NCBI RefSeq assembly: GCF_025562755.1
Contig: NZ_CP103300.1
Coordinates: 2,546,001-2,610,000 of the forward strand
DNA length: 64,000 nucleotides
From: Endozoicomonas euniceicola
GTDB taxonomy: Bacteria > Pseudomonadota > Gammaproteobacteria > Pseudomonadales > Endozoicomonadaceae
Direction: 5' to 3'
In this document: one piece after another, positions 36,093 through 44,057 of the stretch
How positions within the stretch are numbered: the stretch's first letter is position 1
Layout: each line of letters opens with the position of its first letter
The notes under the pieces: model-generated
Told to the model about the DNA's origin: nothing
The model's input: only the letters and a program-made list of their open reading frames with translations
Databases searched by the model: none
Made by a program: the position numbers and the translations under genes

Positions 36093-37735
36093 GGGTGCGG
36101 TTCATTTGCTACGACGAAGCCCTATTCACCACCAACTCACCGTAATTTCGTTTCTTAGAACACGAATGGTGATATGACCAGTATTCATCCCAGTCTCCAC
36201 TGGAGTTTATTGAGCGAAGCTTCAGAATGGCTTCCGCGCCTTGCAGGCTCCATCGTGCGCCTGTTATATCAAGACGGTCATTTATCAAATGTCGGCAAGC
36301 GCCTTCAATCACTCCGCTGGCAATAGGAAAGCCTGAGCGCAGCGCCTTATCGTAGCAAAGCCGGTCTCTGTTTTTTTGCAGATAGCCAGCACATTTATCA
36401 ATAGCTTCCCGATTCTTCAATTTTCGTTTCGTGGCACTTTGCTTTATGCCCCTGGCTACCCAGCCCGACTGCCCATGAAGAATTTTCAGTGCTTGCTGCT
36501 CAACCCATTTCTCAATAGATTTATCACCTTTATCATGCAGACAATGAGCGGCTTTCCACAGATATTCCAGCACATGAATGAAATCCATTACGATGCTGGT
36601 TTTGACCTGTTTTCTGCGGGCGACTCTTTCAATCATTTTCAGTTGATGCGGATGCCCATCGACCACGACAACCCATTGTCGTTTTCGTTCCGGGTCACGC
36701 TTGAGAGCCTCATCAAAGGCTTCTTCGATGACTGTTTCTCCGTCCCTCTCAACACTGGCCCAAACCCTCTTGTTGCGTATTGGAGGTCGAAATTTGACGA
36801 CATTGTCCGCTTTCTTTTCAGAGTTCATGATGGACTCTGGTGAGCGTGGGTTTGCCCGCACAGTGTAAACAGTCGCCACCATAGCCATACGCTTCCGGTC
36901 TTTCTTTTCTCCCGGACTTAAACGTGTCTGACATTTTTTCTTGCTTTTCTCTGCATTCTTGCGGGTCGCTTCCCTTAACCCATCTGGCAACATGACCAGA
37001 CCTTTCCCATCAAAGCTCAGAACCAATAGATCATCTGTTTGCTCATCTTCTATGGTTCGTTGTTCATAGAATTCGACAAAATCCTGAGCTGTGCCTTCAA
37101 CCAGCTTTATTGCCTGGTGCTTGCCAACTATGCCGGGGCAATTTTCACGATGCCGTTTGACGACATTGTCATAAGAACGATCAATAGCATCCGTGACCAC
37201 ACGCTTGCGTACACCATCAGAATATTGGTCGTTATTAAGGTTGAGCCCGGCATCCAGTGGGAATTCGTTGGAGACATTGCGCTGGCTATAAGCAAACCGT
37301 TTGACCGTTATCTTGCCAAACACCGTGGTGAGAACCCGGCTGGTATTTTGACGAATATGGTTACGAGGTATGCCGTCAGAGGGAGTGACAGACACTGCTC
37401 TTTCTTCATCTTCAGCCTGTTTATCGAGATAGCCCTGAAACATTAGCCGAAGCAGCTCGTCCCCATTGGTTCGAATGTACTCTTCAGTTGTGCCATGTTC
37501 CTGCAGGCAGGCAGATTCGAGGTGGCGGATCATGCTATTAAAGTGATCCTGTGCAGGAGAAAAAAATTGAAAGTCGAGAGTATTAGCGTAAGATGCGTTC
37601 ACAAAGGGCTGCTTTTCCGGTGTTATTTGTTTGGCGACGTTATATCACCACGAAACAGCCCTTTTTTCTTTGCTCTCGGTCGTCAAAGTAGTTGGTTTTG
37701 CTGGGGTAGAGCGTCGTAGCAAATGAACCGCACCC
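36093..37735 (-). mobile_element. ISKra4-family element nested in IS4 copy 3
   Basis: 1643 bp with long terminal inverted repeats opening GGGTGCGGTTCATTTGCTAC at both ends and a 9-bp target duplication AAATCTGAA (36084-36092 and 37736-37744). Confidence 0.92.
36109..37602 (-). CDS. ISKra4-family transposase
   Basis: 497 residues. Family features include LVLSFDGKGLVMLPDG (first aspartate), VVVVDGHPHQ and DFIHVLEYLWKAAHC (second aspartate region), and the diagnostic C-terminal GVIEGACRHLINDRLDITG and ARWSLQGAEAILKLRS with GDWDEYW. Intact and of normal size, so the element may be active. It lies within the IS4 copy that disrupts hsdS. Confidence 0.9.
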   Translation of the reverse strand: MNASYANTLDFQFFSPAQDHFNSMIRHLESACLQEHGTTEEYIRTNGDELLRLMFQGYLDKQAEDEERAVSVTPSDGIPRNHIRQNTSRVLTTVFGKITVKRFAYSQRNVSNEFPLDAGLNLNNDQYSDGVRKRVVTDAIDRSYDNVVKRHRENCPGIVGKHQAIKLVEGTAQDFVEFYEQRTIEDEQTDDLLVLSFDGKGLVMLPDGLREATRKNAEKSKKKCQTRLSPGEKKDRKRMAMVATVYTVRANPRSPESIMNSEKKADNVVKFRPPIRNKRVWASVERDGETVIEEAFDEALKRDPERKRQWVVVVDGHPHQLKMIERVARRKQVKTSIVMDFIHVLEYLWKAAHCLHDKGDKSIEKWVEQQALKILHGQSGWVARGIKQSATKRKLKNREAIDKCAGYLQKNRDRLCYDKALRSGFPIASGVIEGACRHLINDRLDITGARWSLQGAEAILKLRSINSSGDWDEYWSYHHSCSKKRNYGELVVNRASS

Positions 37736-38574
37736 AAATCTGAAACAATGACTTTACCTGATCTTCCGGCAACCGTTTACGTGCTTTGCAGTAGGCGTCA
37801 TTCTTGGTTTTGTCGGACACTTCGTCATTTGCTGCTTGTTCAAGTGACTCCTGTACAAGAACCTTTCTGCAGGACTTGTCTTCATTGGACACCTGACGCA
37901 TAAAAAGAGTAAGGGTTTTCAGGGCTGGATAATCTCTAACTCTGGAGGTCGATTTTTTCTCAAAGGCATTCAGGATCTCTGTGGAGAGTAGAGAAGCCAA
38001 GGCGTCTTCAGATGTTTGTGCAAACTGCTTCAGACATTGGTCAGCGAGTTTTAGATATTCTGGGCTAGACTTGTTCATGGCTTGCTCGAGGGCTCTGTTA
38101 ACTTCATCTATTTATAGATGATTTGTTCTTGGGCAAGCCTTTCATGCCAAGGGATTAAGTCTTAAGTCAGTGCCATTGGTATCAAGGGCTAATGGCAGTA
38201 CTTTCCTTGAGATCAGTAAAAAGAACTTCAGAGAAATTCCGTTTCTTATGCCTAATGAAGCCGTTCTGAATCAGTATGACAAGATTGCCAAACCTTACTT
38301 TCAGCGGATTGTTTCAATTCAGAAAGAAGCGAATCAGCTTACCAAACTCAGAGACACCCTTCTCCCCAAACTCATCTCCGGAGAACTCCGCATCCCTGAA
38401 GCCCAACAACAAACTGAAGCCGCTGTCGCATAAGGAGCCCGCTCGTTAAGAGCAAGGAAGAGGAATGAAAAATTTTGATGAAGCCCAGCTGGCATAGGCC
38501 GTACAGAGCAAGCTAAAAGGTGGTAACCTTGTGAAAAAACAGTTCATAACCGTAACGATTATGGGAGCAGCACA

Positions 38575-39759
38575 GTGAAGCTTGAGTCCCTGGCTATAAA
38601 AAACTATCGGGTTTTCCAGGATGTCCGGATTCGCAACATGCCCGGCCTGTGCCTGTTTGTGGGGGCTAACGGCAGCGGTAAAAGCACCCTGTTTGATGTG
38701 TTTGGCTTCCTGAAAGATGCTTTGGCTGGCAACGTTCGCACAGCTCTTCAGAAACGGGGTGGTTTCAAGGAAGTAGTAACCCGTGGCTGTATTGACCAGC
38801 CGATAGTGTTTACTCTCCAGTTTCGGCTTGCCATCGGTGAGGTCGAGCGGCTGGTGACTTACGTTCTGGAAATCAAGCTGGACAATAACCGACCGGTGAT
38901 TGCCAGGGAGGTTTTACGCTACAAACGCGGAAGCTACGGCTCACCCTATCATTTTCTCGATTTTAGTAATGGTTCAGGCTACGCCATCCTTAACGAAGAA
39001 GATTTCAACAAAAAAGACTCTGAGCTTGACCGGGAAGAGCAGACTCTGGACAGCCCGGATATTCTGGCTGTTAAGGGGTTAGGGCAATTCCAGCGCTTTA
39101 AGGCCGCCAGTGCTTTTCGCCAGCTGATTGAACACTGGCATGTGTCTGATTTTCATATCAGTGATGCCCGTACAACCAATGATGCCGGGTATGCCGAACA
39201 CCTTTCTTCCCGTGGTGATAATACGGCACTGGTAGCACAATACCTCTTTGAACAACATCCGGATATTTTTAACCGGGTGCTAAAAAAAATGAAACAGCGG
39301 ATTCCCGGTGTGGAAGGTGTTAAGGCGGTGGAAACGGATGATGGTCGGATTGTCCTGAAGTTTCAGGACGGTAGCTTTAAAGATCCGTTCATCGCGCGCT
39401 ACGTCTCTGATGGCACCATCAAAATGTTTGCCTATCTGTTACTGTTAAATGATCCCTCTCCTCATCCATTACTCTGTGTGGAAGAGCCTGAGAACCAGCT
39501 TTACCCAAGCCTGATGCCCGAATTGGCAGAAGAGTTCAGGGAATACTCAGATCGGGGAGGGCAGGTAATGGTGACCAGCCATTCGCCAGATATGCTTAAC
39601 AGTATTCAACTCGATGAGATTTTCTGGCTTAAGAAAAGAGAGGGCGTTACCACGATTGAACGTGCTTCTGATAATGCTCTTTTAGTCAGCCTGGTCAAGG
39701 GTGGAGATTTGCCGGGAGCACTCTGGAAGCAAGGGCTGTTTGAGGGGGTGAACCCCTGA
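38575..39759 (+). CDS. AAA/ABC-type ATPase embedded in hsd operon
   Basis: 394 residues from a GTG at 38575. SMC/OLD-like ATPase: Walker A G30-T38 (VGANGSGKSTLF), a long central insertion, signature-like RYVSDGTIKMFAYLLLL, Walker B LLCVEEPENQLYP and a switch histidine in MVTSHSPDML. Belongs to the AAA_21-type group common in defence islands. Its stop overlaps the next start (CCTGATGATT), so translation of the pair is coupled. It sits between hsdS and hsdR, as other accessory defence genes do in type I loci. Probably senses infection and controls the partner. Confidence 0.85.
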   Translation: MKLESLAIKNYRVFQDVRIRNMPGLCLFVGANGSGKSTLFDVFGFLKDALAGNVRTALQKRGGFKEVVTRGCIDQPIVFTLQFRLAIGEVERLVTYVLEIKLDNNRPVIAREVLRYKRGSYGSPYHFLDFSNGSGYAILNEEDFNKKDSELDREEQTLDSPDILAVKGLGQFQRFKAASAFRQLIEHWHVSDFHISDARTTNDAGYAEHLSSRGDNTALVAQYLFEQHPDIFNRVLKKMKQRIPGVEGVKAVETDDGRIVLKFQDGSFKDPFIARYVSDGTIKMFAYLLLLNDPSPHPLLCVEEPENQLYPSLMPELAEEFREYSDRGGQVMVTSHSPDMLNSIQLDEIFWLKKREGVTTIERASDNALLVSLVKGGDLPGALWKQGLFEGVNP

Positions 39760-40325
39760 TGATTCAGCTGGTGTTTATGCTGGAAGAGCATTCTGCAAAG
39801 ATTCTGCTGGAAAGCCTGTTGCCCAGAGTTTTGCCTCCGGAGGTTTCGTTTCTCTGTATTCCCCATGAAGGCAAACAGGATTTAGAGAAATCCATCCCAA
39901 TCAAACTCAAAAATTGGAATGTGCCAAACAGCTGGTTTGTAGTGATCCGTGATAAGGATCAGAGTGACTGCACACAGCTGAAACAACGTTTGCAGGAAAT
40001 ATGTGAAGCCAGTGGCCGCCCTGAAACCTTGATTCGTATTGCAGTGCATGAACTGGAAAGCTGGTTTTTGGGCGATCTGGCAGCTGTTGGCGCTGCTTTT
40101 GATCAGCCCAGACTGGCAGGCAGACAGCAAAGCAAAAAATTTAGAAATCCGGATGCTTTGGCCAATGCCCAGGAAGAACTGAAAAAGCTGGTAAAGGGCT
40201 ACCAAAAAGTGGCAGGGGCTCGAAAAATTTCTCCACACCTTTCTCTCAACACCAATAAATCCGTGAGTTTCCAGCATCTGTTAAGTGGGTTGCAGGCTTA
40301 TCTTGAGCGGATTGAGGTAGCCTGA
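39759..40325 (+). CDS. DUF4276-type Toprim-like effector partner
   Basis: 188 residues, start overlapping the ATPase stop. The N-terminus (FMLEEHSAKILLESLLPRVL) places E9/E10 as in the Toprim glutamate motif, and WFVVIRDKDQSD supplies a D-x-D pair (D65, D67); EEHS is followed by HELESWFLGDL and KKFRNPDALAN, which are typical of DUF4276. Toprim nucleases paired with an ATPase are effectors in OLD, Gabija and PARIS systems. By that analogy this is likely a DNA- or RNA-cutting effector; activity is not shown by sequence alone. Confidence 0.75.
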   Translation: MIQLVFMLEEHSAKILLESLLPRVLPPEVSFLCIPHEGKQDLEKSIPIKLKNWNVPNSWFVVIRDKDQSDCTQLKQRLQEICEASGRPETLIRIAVHELESWFLGDLAAVGAAFDQPRLAGRQQSKKFRNPDALANAQEELKKLVKGYQKVAGARKISPHLSLNTNKSVSFQHLLSGLQAYLERIEVA

Positions 40326-40348
40326 CGTAGTAACAAACGGACAGTACG

Positions 40349-40804
40349 ATGAAGTTCACAGAGGAACGTCTTGAACAAGCGATTATTCAGTTACTGGGAG
40401 AGCAGGGCTACCCTTATGTTCCCGGTTCACAGCTCAACCGGCAGCCGGAAGAGGTTCTGATTAAGGATGACCTGCGAGCTTTTCTGGCAAGGCAGTATAA
40501 GCGTGAAGGCATTACCGACGCAGAGATTGAGTCAGTAATTCGTCAGCTGGAAATGCTCCCGGCCAGTGATTTGTACGACAGTAATAAGCAGTTTTGTGAG
40601 TGGCTGTCGGATGGTTTTCTGCTTAAACGTGAAGACCCGAATAGAAAAGATTTATATATCCAGCTGATTGATTACCCAACGGAATCTGACGCTGCTGCGC
40701 TGCCAGAGCTGGCAATGGCAGCAGAGCCTGAAGCTGGGTATCAGGTAGATCGAAACATCTACAAACTGGTCAACCAGGTGACTGCTCCCCACCCTATCGG
40801 GTGA
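40349..40804 (+). pseudogene. hsdR: Type I restriction subunit HsdR, N-terminal stub
   Basis: The first 143 residues of a type I R subunit: KFTEERLEQAIIQLLGEQGY, PEEVLIKDDLRAFLARQY, QLIDYP and GYQVDRNIYKLVNQV. The IS200/IS605 element starts at 40778, so the remaining codons (TAPHPIG) are insertion sequence. The nuclease and helicase domains are missing and do not follow on the other side of the element; a piece such as YYWRD-stop right after 42562 could be the original C-terminus. No cleavage by this system is possible. Confidence 0.85.
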
Positions 40805-40817
40805 GGCTTCTGATTTC

Positions 40818-41990
40818 TTAGGCAGCAACCGACAGTCTGCCGGATTTACGCAAGCCTCCATCAGCAGAAACGGACAGTCCTTCCGCCTTTAATTTCAATA
40901 TGCCTTGCTTCTTGATATTGCGAGCTGCATTAATATCCCGGTCATGGATAACACCACAGCTACACTCCCATGATCGGATTCTCAATGGCATTTTTTCCTG
41001 TTTCAAATCGCAGACTGAGCAAGTTTTAGAGGATGCAAACCACTGGTCTATCTTCACCAGATGTTTACCTTCCTGCTTTGCCTTGTATTCGAGTTTGGTT
41101 ATCAGTGAATGCCAGCCAGCATCAGCAATAGAACGAGCAAGACGCTTGTTCTTGAGCATGTTTTTAACTTTCAGTGTCTCCACAATCACCGCTTGGTTTT
41201 CGTCGATGAGTTGTTTTGATAGCTTATACTGAAAATCATTACGGGCAAAGGCTACACGCTCATGCGCCTTTGCCACCAATAAACGGGCTTTGTGCCTACC
41301 TTTTGAGCCTTTCTTGCAGCGAGATAGAGCCTGTTGTTTTCTTTTCAGGTTACGTTGTGCTTTTTTCAGAAAGCGAGGATTGCCAGTCTTATGGCCGGTA
41401 CTGGTGATAGCCAGATCAGTAATCCCCATATCAACACCGACAACCTGATTAGCTTCAAGATTATCAATCTGTTTTGGTTGTTCCTGAGTATCATCAGCCA
41501 ATATGGAGGCAAAATACTTGCCGGTTAGCGTTCTGCTCAGGGTGATAGACTTCACCTTACCCACTATTTCACGATGCACTTTAGCCTTTATGGGCTTGCA
41601 CTTGGGGATTTTTATCCAGTTATCGCCCACAGAGACAGACGTACAATGGTAGCTACTTTGCTTGCCATGCTTTTTCTTGAAGCGAGGAAATCTTGCCTGC
41701 AATTTGGGATTGAAAAAGTTTTGAAAGGCCGTATCCAGATTGATAGTGGCCTGTTGCAGTGCAATAGAGTCAGCGTTTTTCAGCCATGAGTACTTTCGGC
41801 TTTTCTTGGCTTTTGCCAACAAGGGCTTCAGGTGTTTTTTGGGAGAAAGGCTCTGCCCACGAACCTTGTAATAATGAACCTTAATAGCCAGGGCCTTGTT
41901 CCATACGAACCGCACAGCATCAAACTGACGGTCGAGAAATTCCGCCTGCTCTGATGTTGGATAGATTCGTACTTTGGTGGCTCTCAGCAT
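40818..41990 (-). CDS. tnpB: TnpB RNA-guided nuclease, copy 2
   Basis: 390 residues with D187, E271 and D352 of the RuvC site and the C-x2-C/C-x-C zinc ribbon. Differs from copy 1 at a few residues (FQYKL, CGVIH, SGRLSVAA). Intact and possibly active. Confidence 0.93.
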   Translation of the reverse strand: MLRATKVRIYPTSEQAEFLDRQFDAVRFVWNKALAIKVHYYKVRGQSLSPKKHLKPLLAKAKKSRKYSWLKNADSIALQQATINLDTAFQNFFNPKLQARFPRFKKKHGKQSSYHCTSVSVGDNWIKIPKCKPIKAKVHREIVGKVKSITLSRTLTGKYFASILADDTQEQPKQIDNLEANQVVGVDMGITDLAITSTGHKTGNPRFLKKAQRNLKRKQQALSRCKKGSKGRHKARLLVAKAHERVAFARNDFQYKLSKQLIDENQAVIVETLKVKNMLKNKRLARSIADAGWHSLITKLEYKAKQEGKHLVKIDQWFASSKTCSVCDLKQEKMPLRIRSWECSCGVIHDRDINAARNIKKQGILKLKAEGLSVSADGGLRKSGRLSVAA

Positions 41991-42055
41991 GGAATGTTAT
42001 TTCAGTGCTCATTAATATAAGCTTTATATTACAGGTATTTGAAAGAGGTTTTCAA

Positions 42056-42484
42056 GTGAGCACACACAATAAAGATTTGCTTAAAGGGTATCTTCGCAAA
42101 CGACATAGCGTTACCAAGCTGGTTGTTCATTTGGTGTTCACGACAAAGTACAGACGAAAGCTTTTTGATGGCTATATGATCAAGCAGTTACGGGAGTCGT
42201 TCGAGAGTGCATGTGAAAAACTGGAATGCCAGTTACTTGAAATGGATGGCGAAAAAGATCACGTACACCTGTTGGTGGCCTACCCACCAAAACTGGCTAT
42301 CAGTGTCATGGTAAATAATCTCAAATCAACATCATCAAGACGGTTGCGAATGCTGAATACCCACCTTACTGCTCAGAGCAAAGCAGGCTTAATGTGGTCA
42401 AGGTCTTACTTTGCTTGCAGTGCTGGCGGTGCAACTATCGAGACTCTGAAGGACTACGTTAATAGCCAGAGTACACCAGATTGA
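42056..42484 (+). CDS. tnpA: IS200-type Y1 transposase TnpA, copy 2
   Basis: 142 residues from GTG 42056, same protein as at 10151, with DHVHLLV and LKDYVNSQ. Divergent from tnpB. With copy 1 it could mobilise the deleted remnant at 17280. Confidence 0.9.
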   Translation: MSTHNKDLLKGYLRKRHSVTKLVVHLVFTTKYRRKLFDGYMIKQLRESFESACEKLECQLLEMDGEKDHVHLLVAYPPKLAISVMVNNLKSTSSRRLRMLNTHLTAQSKAGLMWSRSYFACSAGGATIETLKDYVNSQSTPD

Positions 42485-42588
42485 TGGCGGAAGGCTCTGC
42501 GCCTTCCCGTCTTATATCCCCGCCCGCATTGGGCGAGGGTTTACGACGATTTTGCTAAAAAATACTATTGGAGGGATTAGTTGAGTGC

Positions 42589-42624
42589 AAAAAAACCCCT
42601 GTACCAAAGTTACAGAGGTTTTTT
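42589..42624 (+). terminator. Intrinsic terminator after the hsd region
   Basis: AAAAAACCCCTGTA and TACAGAGGTTTTTT form a stem with one mismatch and a short loop, ending in T6. It was probably the original end of the hsd operon. The rest of 42625-42954 shows no gene. Confidence 0.8.
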
Positions 42625-42954
42625 GCTGATCATCCACCTGAGCCTGCTTTTAAGTGCAGCCTCATTCGCTTCTGCCTGCGGATTCTGAACTACGGGAACA
42701 GGCAACAGTGTAGTTCAGATTGCATAGCTGTTGCGTCAGGCAACCAGGCATGTTGCGCCGCGCATCGAAGCGATGAATGCAGAGTAGGGGATTCGACCCA
42801 GTACGACCATCAACTTATTTTGTATGCTGATTCTTTATTTTTGAATCGGAATACTTTGTGATCATCCTGCCTTTCCTTATTACGGTTCGCAGAATGACGG
42901 GATAAGTTATATCCTTGCCGACAATCTACCCCCTTTTATAAGTAGTAACTCTTT

Positions 42955-43905
42955 ATGATCCCAACGGATTCACTTGAAATCGTCAGGGCTGTCGCCCATT
43001 TCAGAAACTTCACCGCTGCAGCGAAACACCTGCACAAGGTGCCGTCCGCTATCAGTTATACCGTGCGTAAGCTGGAAGAGCGCCTTGATGTACAACTGTT
43101 TCTGAGAGACAGCAAACGGGTAGAACTGACACCGGCCGGTGAACACTTTATCAAGCACACTGACCGCCTGTTGCTGGAGTTGGAAGAACTGGAACTGAGT
43201 ACCCGACAAATGGCCACGGGCTGGGAGCAGGAACTGCGCATTGCCCTGGACAACGTGGTGAACCAGGGCATGGTCTACGACCTGGTAAGAGATTTTCAGG
43301 CAGTACGCCCGGAAACCAACCTGATCATCAACACCGAGGTTCATAACGGTTCCTGGGACGCCCTGTTTCATAACCGCTGCCAGCTGGTACTGGGAGCGCC
43401 TAAAATCATACCGGATAACATTCTTAACAATGACCGTTTTGAATGGAAAACAATGGGCAGTCTGAGCTGGGACTTTGTGGTGTCTCCCGATCACCCTCTG
43501 GCAAAAGTCAGCGAGCCTCTGACTCAGGATATTATCCGCGAGCATACATCGATCTGTATTCAGGATACCTCCAGGGTGTTCCAGCACGGTTATAACCTGT
43601 TGCTGGATGACCAGCAGGTATTGACGGTGCCCAGTTTCCGCATGGCCATTGAGTGTCTGGTGAAAGGGTTGGGCTCAACCATTCTTCCCTCGCATTTTGC
43701 CAAACCTTATATCGACGCCGGGCAACTGATACGCTGCGAAGTCGTGGATATCCCCATGAGCGATGGCTGCTTTCTGGCCTGGAACAGAGAGAATATGGGG
43801 AATGGTCTCAGGTGGGTGCTGGAATGGCTGGGCGAAGAAGACTGGCTGAATAAAATCTGGCTGCAACACGATAACAACAAACCAGTGGGTTATCACGTGC
43901 CCTGA
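42955..43905 (+). CDS. LysR-family regulator, PunR (YdhB)-like
   Basis: 316 residues. N-terminal winged helix (SLEIVRAVAHFRNFTAAAKH, VPSAISYTVRKLEERLDVQLF) and C-terminal effector domain. The pattern W-x-x-x-L-x-I-A-x-D-N-V, GSWDALFHNRCQLVLGA, MGSLSWDFVVSPDHPLA and LPSHFAKPYI closely follows E. coli PunR, which activates a purine nucleoside exporter. The relation is from memory of the family, not a search. If right, it would fit the nucleoside theme of this window, although the deo genes are 13 kb away. No partner gene is adjacent. Confidence 0.8.
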   Translation: MIPTDSLEIVRAVAHFRNFTAAAKHLHKVPSAISYTVRKLEERLDVQLFLRDSKRVELTPAGEHFIKHTDRLLLELEELELSTRQMATGWEQELRIALDNVVNQGMVYDLVRDFQAVRPETNLIINTEVHNGSWDALFHNRCQLVLGAPKIIPDNILNNDRFEWKTMGSLSWDFVVSPDHPLAKVSEPLTQDIIREHTSICIQDTSRVFQHGYNLLLDDQQVLTVPSFRMAIECLVKGLGSTILPSHFAKPYIDAGQLIRCEVVDIPMSDGCFLAWNRENMGNGLRWVLEWLGEEDWLNKIWLQHDNNKPVGYHVP

Positions 43906-44057
43906 GCTTTAATATTTTATCGGGAATTTCCACAATACACCCATCAAGCGGCGGGAGGAGGTTAGAGCTGCTGGTGTTCTTTCGATCCGGTTACTACACT
44001 TTGCCTGCCCGAGTCGTGAGCAATACCTATTTCAACCTCTTTTTGGCTGGAAAAGCT

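Larger units (their letters stand above)
35056..38078 (-). pseudogene. IS4 transposase copy 3, split by ISKra4
   Basis: N-terminal part at 37745-38078 (MNKSSPEYLK to SLFQI) and C-terminal part at 35056-36092 (SGKRLDEESPE to QLNKYKG), broken after about residue 113. One residue differs from copies 1 and 2 in the signature (RSIKTIMN instead of RTIKTIMN). All DDE residues lie in the C-terminal part, but it lacks its N-terminal DNA-binding region. Confidence 0.9.
35035..38178 (-). mobile_element. IS4-family element, copy 3, carrying a nested ISKra4
   Basis: Inverted relative to copies 1 and 2. The ends are the same 18-bp repeats, and GTATCAAGGG flanks it on both sides (35025-35034 and 38179-38188), a 10-bp target duplication. 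Total length minus the nested element and its 9-bp duplication is exactly 1492 bp. Only the IS4 part is here, without the DDE half-element. Confidence 0.95.
33873..38433 (+). pseudogene. hsdS: Type I specificity subunit, split by nested IS elements
   Basis: Two parts, 33873-35034 and 38189-38433, rejoin in frame to a 468-residue HsdS once the IS4 and one copy of its 10-bp duplication are removed. The first part has a target-recognition domain, the conserved central region (NQTLENMAQALFKSWFVDFDPV) and the start of the second recognition domain (GGGTPRTKEDAFWV); the second part ends with NQLTKLRDTLLPKLISGELRI. The start at 33873 overlaps hsdM. HsdS sets the DNA sequence recognised by both methylation and cleavage, so the system is off or altered. 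The first 387 residues could still be expressed as a half-subunit. Confidence 0.92.
40778..42562. mobile_element. IS200/IS605-family element, copy 2
   Basis: 1785 bp, collinear with 8873-10657 at a constant offset of 31905 and with scattered point differences. Inserted in hsdR without target duplication. Adjacent hsdR sequence has been deleted. Confidence 0.92.

Noticed and set aside
42763..42810. Possible tRNA around GGGGATTCGACCC
   Set aside because: The T-loop does not have the TTCRA position right and no matching acceptor or anticodon stem could be built.
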